This document shows positions 33,111 to 45,268 of a stretch of DNA of 64,000 bases, piece by piece. The notes below the pieces were generated by a model, which saw nothing but the letters and a program-made list of their open reading frames with translations, was not told the origin of the DNA and did not search any database. Position numbers and translations under genes: made by a program. Position 1 is the stretch's first letter; the number at the start of each line of letters is the position of its first letter. This DNA comes from Microplitis mediator (taxonomy: Eukaryota > Arthropoda > Insecta > Hymenoptera > Braconidae): assembly GCF_029852145.1 (NCBI RefSeq), contig NC_079979.1, positions 16,813,901 to 16,877,900 on the forward strand, read 5' to 3'.

Positions 33111-36100
33111 ATGCCTTACGGGTTTAGAATGGCTCTGGGGAAATTCTGGGGCGCCCTCGCTGCCTACATCATCTTGTGCACTTTCGCTGTATCTTCAACT
33201 TTTGGTAAGAATTTTTTTTTATTTTTAAATTACACCCATTCATCATTTAATTTACTATCGTTAACATGAGTGCGATTACTAGTAAAGTATTCATTTTTTT
33301 TTATCAGACTCGTACTCTAGACAAACTCAACGAGACCCAGTGTTTATATTCTCTATTTTTCTTTTTTATTGCTTCTGTGTTTACATTACGGCTATTTGAG
33401 TTTCTATTCATGATTTTAAATCATTTTGCTTTTGTATTTTCTGTTGTTTAATAACCAAATAGTCTCGGTAAATATTTCAAATTTTAATTTAAAAGTTAAT
33501 GATCCTGTTGTAAGAAAACAATTTACAATTTTCGGATTTTTTTAACTCAATTAAAAAAAAAAAAAAAAAATTTGCATGTGTAGAAAATTAAAAAATCTAT
33601 AAGTGCAATTTTTCAAATATTTTTTTTATTAAAATTTATCGTTTTGAAAAAAATTCAAAAATTATTAGTCGTTTGTGAACTTGAGTTTCATGAAAAATGA
33701 ATAAATAGAAGAGGATTTTTTTTGATCATATGAATGTGAAATTTAAATAAATAGAGGACAGGAAATTCGTGTGAATAAAACCCATGACAATTTGAAGAGA
33801 AAAAAAACGAAATAAAAGCGTCTGGATCACTTTAATCACTTCCTCGCTAGCACCCCCGCCCAAAAGGAGTCCTAAGGAGTTCTTACAACGAAAAGGAATA
33901 GCATAAAAGGCAATGGTGAAGAATAAGTTAAAAAAATAAAAATAAAAAAGTGTGCTAGAGGTGTGCATACCCTCGGTTGTAAGTATGAGACTGGAAAGAG
34001 CGTTGTTGCCGGACAAGGAAGAGAACTGGAGATGAACAGCCAGCACACAGGCCAAAAAACGAAAGCTAGTAGAAGCACACAAGGTTAAAAAATAAGTATA
34101 ATATAAAAAACACAATGCTCAGACTCTAAAACTACTTCTCTACATATTCATCGTCAATGAAAGAAAGAGATGGAGATGCTATACAGGGATCCTTGCACAC
34201 AGCGTTTCACTACATCACTACATAACAACAACAACAACGGCTGTGAGGGATCCGAACCTCAGGAATGTAGACCCTCCTTCTAGATTTATCTTCCTCTTAT
34301 ATATTATATTACTCTGACTATCTCACTTCATAAGACTTACCTAGCTTTTTTTCCTTCCCTGAGGCTATCTCCCGTCCTTCTTACCAGCCTCCTAACAAGC
34401 CACAATATAAATAATGCTCTCAGGTGTATGCGCTTGCTAAAATCAAAGAACAGAAAATTCAAAGTCCTTTTTTATGCATAATTTTTGTTTTATTTATCAA
34501 TTGATTTAATAGAAATCTATTGCATTTGTCCTTATGGTGGAATTTTAAATAAATTTCGCTGTAGTCTGTCATAATTCGAGTAGGTTCCGAAAATACCATT
34601 GGTTCAAAAATTTATATATATGTAATATAACGCGATTATTATAATCGGATCTTAATTAAAGTTCGCGCGTGTACTCTATGAATGATTGTCTCGGTTAAGT
34701 TCGAAGATGAGCGAAATCGGTTAATTGGCTTAGAAATAGTGGGAATTTTGAATTTTTAAATTTACGAAACAACATACTTATGCCGCTTTTTTGTGAAATA
34801 ACTTTTTGACGGAAACATTCAGTCTCATTCAGTAGAAAGGACATCATAGGTGATAAAATGAAGTATATTTTCCTTTTTTCTTTTTTGTTTTACGGTTATT
34901 TTTTGATTGTTAACAAAGATTCAAAATTACATGACTGATTTTTGTGTTATCGTACAAATGTCATAATTTTTTAAAGTTATCGGCGGAGGATTTCGAAATT
35001 TTAGATACCGATTTTTCAGTAAATTATTTTGATCAAGTTGAAAAATTTGAAAGGTCGGTCGAGTATTTGGGAAATGGCGGTAATTTAAAACTTTCAAATT
35101 ACTATTTTTGGCGGTTTTTGAGCTCGAAATTTATTAACAATGTCAAGAACAAATTAATTTTTGATTAAATTTTATTTTGAAACTTTAATGTAAAGAAATA
35201 ATGAGAAATCTGCTTCCATTTCGGATGTCAAGTGGCCTTTTTTTATGATTATAAATTTTTTTATAATTCTGGTCAGCAGACAGTTAAAAATTTTCGGATT
35301 TTTTTTTCAACAAATTACAAAAAACTAAAAATATTCGCATATAGAAAATTGAAAAAAAAAATTATAGGCAACTTTTTGAAGTCTTTTATTTTAAAAAAAA
35401 TCCATAAATTATTAGATGTCAGCTAACTTCAATATCCGAATTATTTAAACTTAATTTTAAAAGAATATTCTACTCCTTCCTGATTATAAAATAAAAAATA
35501 ACAGAAGCGTGTACTAATTTAACCGTAAAGTGCACGTGGGCTGATTGTTTAAAGCTATCATAAAATACTCAAGCATTAAAGTTGTATCTTTCTTTTAGTT
35601 TTATCTTTTTTTATTTTCTTATCTCGACTTCCAGGAGAGTATATAATGCAGAGCCTTGTGTATGGTAATTCTACAACTTGAGCTCTGAAAAAATTTCTAA
35701 TATTTATTAAAGAGCAATAAGCAAGAAGAGAATTATTTATAAGTTTAATAGCACGAACAATTGAAGCTTTGCCCGACGTATTTGAATTGAATCATACATG
35801 AGTGTGTACGATAAATTCTAAGCTTTTTTTTTTTTAATCTTACTCTCATTCTCATTGAAATTAACGTGTGTGATATCGTACTGGTGTTTGTAAGCTCTAC
35901 CCTAAGATGATGGTGTAGTAGTGGTCGGTGGTACTGCTGCTGGTGCTACAGACTACTGGGGTCAGCCCTCTCTCGTGCTGTTCATCACTCTACCTTATTC
36001 TCCTTTCCTTCGCCACCTGCTTTGCATTCATTCCTTCATCATTATCCCCGACAGCCATTAATTTAAAATTGAATCACGTCTAGACGTCAATTTTAGATAC

Positions 36101-39100
36101 TAAATCAGTCTTTTTATGTTTATAAACATTGATACATATTTCTGATACTTACCTTCTATTCATATCATAAAAAATTTTATTTTATTCAAAACCCAACTCC
36201 AATTTTTCTTAAGGATTCAAATTTAAATTACCAATTTTTTATCCAGTACTAAATAAAGTTTAATCATTATAGGGACAGCGCATCGAATGACTGGAAGAAA
36301 ATATTGAATTAATTTAATGAATAATTAATGAAGTATGTACACATATCCAGTATGGTGTTGTGTCATTTGAGAGTGTCAAGGATGCGAGAGAATCTCTTCC
36401 GGAGGCCCGAGTTGTGTATGGGCTTGATGTACAAGAGGAAAAGAGATGAGCGATAACTGGTGATAAAGAAAGATAGAACACGAGGGAAGAGAAAATATGA
36501 GAAGACTAACGGCCGCTAACAAGGCACAGTCGTGGCAGCAAGAGGGGCGTGCTAACTGCCGTCTTCTCTCTCCTCCTCTTTTCTCTCATACTCCAGGATA
36601 CAAACCAGCAAGGACTTTGGGTTCACGGACTGCCAACGAGGAATGATCTCGCGTGCCCGCTGCGGTTGCTTTTCTCATTGGCGTAGTCACTATATATATA
36701 TACATATACATGTATACATATAAAAATGTATATATAAATGAGTTACAATTTTTTTTTACAGTCTACATATTTTTTTTCCTCCACCTTTTCAAGATAAACA
36801 TTTTTACGAAACTTTCCTCTTCATATATATTTTATATTTATAATTATTATTATTTTTTTTTTTTACAAAAAGAACATGCCCTCCTATTACTCTAGTATTA
36901 CGAGACTTATGAGTACCCACTCGCGTAAATATAGGAGCCTCTTTAATTTTTTTCTTCTATGTGTTTATATATGTATACATATATTTTTATTTATAGTACA
37001 TACTATTTTATATTTTTTCTCTATTCCACTTCTCGTTTAATCTCACGCCTCGTCACCTGTACTCCGAGCTTAGATTTTTTTTCTCGTAATAATCCAGCAC
37101 ACGGTCCACAGGAACGTGAATATAAAATATTTTGTTTCTGCTTAGAACTGTCATTCGATAAAAAAAATAAGAAAAGGTGTTGGAGATTAAAATAAAAAAA
37201 ACAAAGAGCATTAATGAAATGTGAGTTTCTAGTATCCGTGATGTTGTACAGGTTTTATCGTAGATATTTTTATAAATATATATCCGAAATATAAAAGAGG
37301 ATCTACGAGATGATTTTGAATAAAAAGACAGACTCTTCTTTCAGAGACTGTAATTCGCTGTCTATGTCTTGTATTAATCTTTCTCTCTTACTCACTCTCA
37401 ATTTCACTCTCTTGTTGAGAATGCCGCAAAGGGAATAATAATGCGTTAAAGTACATAATGAGGCGCAGAAACACCGTTGGGTTGTTGTGAAGCTTCAAAG
37501 CATCACAAGAAGGTAAAAAAAAAGGCGTCACTCTACTTCGCCATTGAAGATCTCAAGTGTCATTTATGAATCTTTTAAACATACTTTTGAGTCTTTAAAC
37601 TATAAAACCCTTGAGTTAATTGAAAAAAAAATTTTTTAATACTAGTCCAGACATACTAATTAATTAAGTATTATTTTATTGTTCCAGGGTCTCCACTGCT
37701 GCTATTCGCCACGCGGAAAGACATACGAGTTGCAAATGTATCGCGTAGCAATAAAGTCGGGCTAATAGTGAAAGACCTGACACAGGGAGCAGCGCTTGAT
37801 TTCTTTTGGGAGAGACGTCTCGTCTGCTGGTCTGACAGTGAGTTGGAGATAATCCAGTGCGTGAAAACAAATGGCAGCACTCCTGGTGAAAGGTTCACTG
37901 TAATAAACTCAAAATTATTGAAGCCAGATGGTTTGGCATGTGACTGGTACACCGGGAAACTTTATTGGACCGACCTCCTGAAGAAAACAATCGAGGTTAC
38001 GAACATCGATGGCGAGCCGCAGCGCAAAGTTTTATTTTGGACTGAAATATTTGAACCGCGGGCCATTATATTGGTGCCGATGAGAAGTCTTATGTTCTGG
38101 ACAGACTGGGGAGATTCACCAAAGATTGAGAAGGCAGCCATGGACGGTGACCCTGACTCCCGAGAGACTATTGTCCATGATGACATTTTTTGGCCGAATG
38201 CACTGACTGCTGACTACGAGAACGAGTTACTTTATTGGGCTGACGGCAGATTAAAATTCATTGCCGTGGTCGATTACTCGGGGAAAAATAGAAGAACGAT
38301 AATAAAAGAGGGCGTTGATTATCCTTACGCCATTACGTTTTTTGATCAGAAATTGTATTGGACAGACTGGTCCACCTGGTGCATTCATTCACACGATCTT
38401 CGATCAACCGGCAGCCAGTCACATCCCCGTGAATTACTTCATGGCGAATATATACCAGGAGACATCGAAGTCTGGGATCCCAAAAGACAACCTTACGCTG
38501 ATAATCCTTGCAGACACAACAATGGAAATTGTTCCCACTTGTGTTTATTAAGTCTAAGAGCTCCTGGTTACACTTGCGCCTGTCCTACGGGAATAAAGTT
38601 AATAAATAATTTAACTTGCGCCGATCGTCCGGAAAATTTACTGCTGATTGTTCAGAAAAAAGAAATGTCCCGATTATCTTTGGACTCGCCAGATTATACT
38701 GATGTTGTTTTGCCACTTACTGGTATAAAATGGGCCATTGCAGTTGACTTTGATCCAGTTGATGAAATGTTTTACTGGACAGATCAAGGCGCCCATGCAA
38801 TAAGAAGGGCGTATTTAAATGGCACCGGACAAGAAGATTTGATTACTAAGGAAATAATAAATCCCGAAGGTATCGCCATTGATTGGATCGCCAGAAATAT
38901 GTATTGGACAGACTCAGATAAAGACAGAATTCAAGTGGCGAGATTGAATGGCACCAATAGGAAAGTATTAATAAATGAGGATTTAATGAATCCGAGAGCA
39001 ATTGCCGTTGCACCACAACTCGGCTGGATGTTCTGGACAGACTGGAGTGTAAAGAAACCTAAAATCGAACGAAGCAATCTAGATGGTAGTGAAAGAATGC

Positions 39101-42100
39101 TGATTATTACCAAAGGAATTTCTTGGCCGAATGGAATAGCTTTGGATCTTGACAGAAGAAAAGTTTATTGGTGCGACGCTAAGACAGACAAAATCGAAGT
39201 GTGCAATATGGATGGAACAGATAGAAGGGAAATAATTACTGATGATCTTCCTCATCTTTTTGGCTTAAGTATTTTGGGAGATTATTTGTACTGGACAGAC
39301 TGGCAGAAACGAAGCGTTGAACGCGCGCACAAGATCACTGGAGCTAACAGAGAAATTATAATGGAGCCGATTCCAGATATTATGGGTGTCAAAGCACTCA
39401 AGTTGGGAAAAACTCAAGGGACAAATCCTTGCGGTAACAACAATGGCGGCTGCAGTCATCTTTGTTTAAATAAACCGGGAAATAATTATATCTGCGCGTG
39501 TCAAATTGGCTATGAATTAAAAAAAGACAAGAAAACTTGTGTGATTCCTGATGCTTTTCTTTTATTCTCTCGTAAAGATAATATTGGAAGAATAAGTATT
39601 GAGAATGCAAACAACGATAATATTATTCCTGTAACGGGCGTTAAAGATGCTAGGTGAGTTACATAATTACTTAATTAATGAATGATAAATAAAATATATT
39701 TATATATTTGAATTTATTTCAGTGCTTTAGATTTTGACATATCACAGAATCGAATTTATTGGGCAGATGTTAAGTTAAAAACCATATCACGTGCCTTTAT
39801 AAACGGCTCTGAAGCTGAAAAAGTTGTAGACCTAGGCCTTGAGTCACCGGAAGGTCTGGCATTTGATTGGATAGCTCGTAATCTTTACTGGAGTGATACC
39901 AGTACTCAGAGAATTGAACTAGTGCGATTAGAAGACAATAGCAGGAAGGTATTGATATGGCAAGATCTGATAGAGCCGCGTTGCTTGGCTCTGGATCCAC
40001 GGCACGGTCACATGTACTGGAGTGAGTGGGGAAAATCGGGGAGCATTGAAAGAGCAAATTTAGATGGCTCTGAACGTCAAGTCGTTTTATCGAGTATCGG
40101 ACGGACTCACGGACTGACAATCGATCACGAATTAAGACGACTCTATTGGGCGGATCTCCTGACGCCTGCTATCGTAAGCTACGATCTTAAGACGTCAAAT
40201 CGTAAATCAGTAATTACACGAAACATCGTCTATCCATTCAGTCTTACTCAGCATCTGGACTATATTTACTGGACAGACTGGAATACTGGTAACGTTGAAC
40301 GAGCAAATAAAACAACTGGCGCCAATCGTACTAAGATTCACGATAAACTCGAGTCAGTTACCAGTATTCTTGTTTTTCATGAATCAAGACAAGCTGGCTC
40401 CAATGGTTGCAAGATAAATAACGGAGGTTGTAGTCATATTTGTATTGCGTTATCTGATACCGATGGTAATTTTTCACATTCTCACAAGTGCACGTGTCCG
40501 ACACATTTTAATTTAGGATCTGACAATAAGACTTGTATTGCGCCGAGAAATTTTATGATTTACAGCACGAGAAATCTTATGGGAAGATATTTACCAGACG
40601 CTGATGATTGTCCGGATGTTGTTATGAAAATTCAAGGTCTTAGAAATATCAAGTCAATTGATTTAGATCCAATCACCCAGCATATTTATTGGATCGATGG
40701 TCGGTCTATGTCAATACGTAAAACTCTGGAAAATAGAACGCATGCATCAGTGATTATTTCCGGAGGAAATGGATTTCATCCTTTTGATCTGGCGCTTGAT
40801 CCCCTCGGGCGGCTGCTTTTTTGGTCCTGCACAACAAATGACGCGATAAATGTTACGCGACTTGACAATGGATCGGCTTTGGGTGTTGTTGTGAAAGGAG
40901 AGGGTGAAAAACCGAGAAATATTGCAGTACATCCTGAAAAACGTCTGCTTTTTTGGACAGACGTCGGAGAAAAAATGAAAGTTATTCAAAGTGCGATGGA
41001 TGGTAAAGATCGTATTACAATTGCTACGGATTTAAATCAGCCGACAAGTTTAGCCATTGATACGATATCGGATCTTATTTTTTGGGCGCACGGACATCAA
41101 ATAGAAGTTGCCGAGCTCGGCGGCAACGGGCGTCGGGTTTTGATATCTATTGATGAACTAGGAGCAATAGCGTATCTCGCTGTCTTCAATGAATACATCT
41201 ACTGGTTCAATCGCGAATCACAGATAGTGGAACGTGTAAACGTTACGTCGGGACTAGAAAGGCAATCGGTGCTCAATCGTTTAGTCACTGACTTTATAAC
41301 AGTAAGAACTCCGGAGGATCTAGTTATGGAATCTCATGTTTGCAGTCCATTTCAAGATTACGGAGGCTGCTCTCACTTTTGTATAGGAACAGAATCACCA
41401 GCAAAATGTTCCTGTCCTCAGTACCTTGTTCTCTCTGAAGACAGAAGAGTTTGCAGTGCTGTGTCAGCTTGTCGAGCTGATCATTTCACTTGCGCTGATT
41501 CTGGCTCGTCAATCGCAAATGATTGCATTCCCGTATCCTGGAAATGCGACGGACAAACAGATTGTGCTGATGGAAGTGATGAATTAGGATGCCCTAGTTG
41601 CGCCCGTGATCAATTTAGATGTCAAAGTGGACAGTGTATTGATAATTCCTGGGTCTGTGACGGTATCGTTCAGTGTCAAGACGGCGGTGATGAAGCTCAC
41701 TGCTGTCAACCGGGTCAATTTCGTTGTACACTGACCTCAGTTTGTATTGCCGGTAATACATTGTGTGATGGATGGGATAATTGTGCCGACGGTAGCGATG
41801 AATCACCAGCTGTTTGTTCACCACCAAACAGACGTGACATGGTCGGCTCTGCTGGAATAGAATCCGGTAAAAGCGCTTACATAATAGCTATTCTTGTTGT
41901 TGTTGGTGTTGTCACAACTGCTGTACTAGGGTTTTATTATTGTCGTAAAAAATTGGCTGGTAGTGAAGAACTACCGGATATTCTACATGATTCTGCAGGC
42001 GATCCATTATCACCAAAGCCCGGCAGATCCGGTAAACCAACGCTGGTTCAAAAGAATGGATCAAAAGATCACAAAAACGGTTTGAAAACTGTCAGAATGT

Positions 42101-42598
42101 CGACTCTGACGGGGAGTATTGGCTCGGGCTACGATCGAAGTCACATAACAGGTAAATTATTGCTATTATTGAAACTGTACCGACTTAATTTTAAATATTT
42201 ATTTATTTAATTAAAATTTTTCAGGTGCATCGAGTTCAACTAGAGGAAGTTCTGGTGGAGTTTATCCACAAGAGACTTTAAATCCTCCACCAAGTCCTGC
42301 TACAACAGCCAATTCCACAAGATGTTCAAGCAGCAATGCATCACGATATCGTCCTTACAGACATTATCGGAGTATAAATCAACCACCACCACCGACACCC
42401 TGCAGCACAGATGTTTGTGATGAATCTGATTGCAATTATCCAACGCGATATAGGTATGAAAGTGAACCATTTCCGCCACCACCCACACCTAGATCTGTGT
42501 ATCACAGTGACGCCGGTATCAGCTGTCCTCCGTCGCCTAGCTCAAGATCCTCGACTTACTTCAGTCCTCTACCACCTCCTCCCTCACCTGTACCATAA
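33111..42598 (+). CDS. arr: Arrow / LRP5-6-type Wnt co-receptor
   Basis: Single-pass receptor that with Frizzled transmits canonical Wnt signals. Exons 33111-33204, 37688-39653, 39723-42151 and 42225-42598 give 1,620 residues, the usual family length. Exon 1 encodes the signal peptide (LGKFWGALAAYIILCTFAV). Then come four YWTD beta-propeller/EGF units: propellers at about 34-300, 348-605, 655-910 and 965-1215; EGF modules at about 306, 613, 916 and 1227 (typical NNGGCSHLCL). Three LDL-receptor class A repeats follow (about 1270-1383; CDG..DCADGSDE), then a membrane helix at about 1405-1427. The tail has the PPPSPxS-type phosphorylation motifs in family order: PPPSPAT, PPPPTPCST, PPPPTPRS, CPPSPSS, and a last PPPPSPVP that ends the protein. 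Intron 1 is 4.5 kb; the other introns are about 70 bp. AATAAA lies at 43092. Confidence 0.95.
33499..33691 (-). mobile_element. Family 1 MITE in arrow intron 1
   Basis: Starts ATGATCCTGTTGTAAG and ends GTGAACTTGAGTTTCAT in reverse orientation, with the usual CATGTGTAGAAAATT and AAGTGCAATTTTTCAAATA core. Confidence 0.6.
35262..35437 (-). mobile_element. Family 1 MITE, worn, in arrow intron 1
   Basis: GTCAGCAGACAGTTAAAAATTTTCGG on the left (terminus worn) to ATGTCAGCTAACTTCAATATC on the right. Confidence 0.5.
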
Positions 42599-43962
42599 AT
42601 GATCAAACAATTCGGTGCTTCCATTCGTAGTACTCTAGGCTAATATTTAAGACAACTAAAAATTACGAGCTTCATATCAATTCAAAGTATATTAGATGTG
42701 ATAGTTTACATCACTTGGTTATTTATTAATTTTTAAAGTTACTTTTTTTTTTCAACTTTAATATTTGAGGGAAGAAAAATGATGTTTTAGTATTTAGATT
42801 TCAATGACGACGGTGCTAGATATTTTTTAAAAATGCGCGAGGGCATTGATCACAGCCACGTAATGAAGTGCAAATATTTGTTTTATAGTTTTTTTTTTAT
42901 TTTTTTTTACACATGTACAAAGTTAATGCCTCTGTGCCTGAAAAAAAAAAATTCGCGACCAAAACTTTGCAAATAAAAAGCAAATTTGTCCATGGTACTG
43001 TAAATATAGACGCATATGTATATATATTATATATATATAATTACTAATTGCTAAGTAAAAATAATTAGAACTTTTTTTTTGTAAGGATATTAATAAATGA
43101 ATACCATTGTATAGAATGGAGTATTTGACGTTTATAAATTAAAAAAAAAAAAAACGAAATCGTGTTCTTATAACGCGAGTTTTTTTGTTTACTATAAAAG
43201 CCATTAATTATTTTTTTTAAAATCTATACTCCGTTAATTGTGATACAAAGTATGTCGTTTTAATTTTTTTAATAATTATAAGAGAGAATTTAGATTTTAT
43301 CTTTTTTATTTTACCTGACGTGGCATCTGACCAAAGGCTGCTTCGAGTAAATATTAATTTTATTATTATAATTATTAACAAATACAAAGATAATTATTTG
43401 ATTTAATTATTTATAAGAATATATAATATAATTTTAAAATTACTATTAACAAAAGAAAATTTTTTTTCTTGCTGTACAACGAAGTACATGAAGGTACAAA
43501 CGCACATGAAAGTTTTCCATTTAAAAAATATAATTCCTGATATTTATTGTTACTTTATGTACAGTATATAAAATCCTGTTTTTTAATTATATATTGTTTC
43601 ACTTACGATTGTGTGCCATAATCGTTGATAATAAAACCATGTATTATATTAATTTATCATATTTTTTTTAAAATCCCATAATTATATTTTACAATACAGT
43701 AGATTTCATTTTTCATTTTATATTATTGTATATTAAAGTTTATTGTAAAATATAATAATGCGATTTTTAAATATTATTTATAATAATTAGGGGTGTGCAA
43801 ATCATGTTCAAATTTAACGTAATTATTTTAATCTAATAATTATAGTTTCCGAATTATCTGAAAATTTTTTTAAGGAAAAAATTCTAATCAGATTTTAAAT
43901 ATTCAATTTTTTATTCAAGGGAGAGATTAATTTTTTTAGTAACCAACAGTAATTATTTCATA

Positions 43963-44579
43963 CCCAAGTAGCACAGAACAACTTTAAGATGTCTTGAGAG
44001 GATGTGCCATCTATTCTCTTTTTCACACACATGTGAACGAACGGAACTGTCCTTGTTGTACTTACATTAGCAAATAGAAATTTCAAATGAGCCGTTCTCA
44101 GATATAAACTGCAATTTCCGAACGAGAAACATTTCATTCGATGAATAATAAGTTTACGCATCGAATGACATATTTCGTTTAATAATTTGGGTCTTAACTG
44201 TAAAAGCGGTTCATTTGAAAATCACCTGGTACACTCTCTGAAAGATGTCTTTTAAAAGGACAAGACAAAGTTTTTTTTGTTCCAAAGTCATCTTTTTTGG
44301 TATAAATACGACATGCAAATGTTGGTTCTGAAGACAGAGAAGAATTGTGTCGTTTTTCCTGTCTCATTTCAATTAAAAAGTCATTTAGATTACTTATTTT
44401 ACCACTATTCGTAATTTACTTTTCGTCGTCACTTGTGTTAAGTCATTTAAGCAGACATATTTTCGATGATATAATTATCTGATCGTTTTATCAACATATT
44501 GCTGCCTTTTCGATAAGTCAAAAAGCAGCCTAAAAACTGACATCTTATAGATGTCACAAAGGCAAGTGTGCTCCTTGGG
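43963..44579. mobile_element. Family 3 element flanked by TA
   Basis: TA|CCCAAGTAGCACAGAACAAC to AAGTGTGCTCCTTGGG|TA, 617 bp. The TIR-adjacent phrase AACTTTAAGATGTCTT is shared with the other family 3 copies. Confidence 0.65.
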
Positions 44580-44666
44580 TAGTTTCGTGTCAGCTCTTTT
44601 TATCCCTGCAAAAATTTGAATTATCGGAAAAAATATTAAAATTTAAAGTCCTTCTAAAGAAAATTT

Positions 44667-44865
44667 ATGATACTGAAGTTAGCAGACGAATCATTTTTGG
44701 ATTTTTTTTTAGACGATAAACTATAAAAAACAAATATTTGAAAAAACTGCACCTTTAGTTTTTTAAATTTTCTGCATGTGCATATTTTTAGTTTTGTTTT
44801 TAGCAATTGATTTTTTGAAAAAAAAAATCCGAAAATTACTAATTGTCTGCTAACTTCAGGATCAT
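44667..44865 (+). mobile_element. Family 1 MITE with exact 8-bp target duplication
   Basis: ATGATACTGAAGTTAGCAG to GCTAACTTCAGGATCAT, flanked by GAAAATTT on both sides. It is nearly intact and close to the family consensus. Confidence 0.8.
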
Positions 44866-45268
44866 GAAAATTTACAAATCATTTTGAAAATTTGAATTAT
44901 TCGATTTGATTCGATACAAATAATTCATAAGTTCGAACTGTTCGCACATCCCTAATAATAAATTTTATAGTTAAGACTAAAATATAAAACGTTTTAACAT
45001 TTGGCACTGCCAAGTAATTATAGATCGCCTTTAAGTAGTAATAAACTCGATCAAATCACTGATTGCATTGAGCATCCAAGACTGAATGAATAAAAAAAAA
45101 ATTAATTAATTAATTAATTACTAGCATTTTTCACTTTTTATCATAAACATAGGTGACAATATTTCGTATTATCCTGTGTAATGTAACATATTTGTACAAA
45201 AATAACATTTTTTAAAAAAATATTAATAATAATTAATAAATTTTTTTGTTGATTAATTCTGACTTAAA

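Larger units (their letters stand above)
33205..37687. other. Large first intron of arrow
   Basis: 4.5 kb with no supported exon. It carries two family 1 MITEs (33499-33691 and 35262-35437). There are also stretches of mixed composition (33800-34440, 35880-36070, 36330-36680 and 37380-37560) that look less like repeat than the rest and might hold enhancers. That last point is a guess from composition only. ORFs of up to 129 codons here have no recognisable protein character. Confidence 0.5.
43788..44954. mobile_element. hAT-like element (TAGGG.TGTGC.AA termini) hosting two insertions
   Basis: The left end TAGGGGTGTGCAAAT is mirrored by the inverse of the right end, TAGGGATGTGCGAAC. The flanks ATAATAAT and ATAATAAA match in 7 of 8 bases. 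Inside lie a family 3 copy and a family 1 copy. Once these are removed, about 350 bp remain. Confidence 0.6.
42599..45268. other. Convergent spacer between arrow and TTLL1
   Basis: 2.7 kb containing the arrow 3' untranslated region (AATAAA at 43092 and others), AT runs and a hAT-like element (43788-44954) that encloses two younger elements. No gene was seen. Confidence 0.5.

Noticed and set aside
33726..34115. 129-codon minus-strand ORF in arrow intron 1
   Set aside because: Composition is Phe/Leu/Ser-rich as expected from reading T-rich DNA. There is no domain, no splice context and no conserved-looking core.
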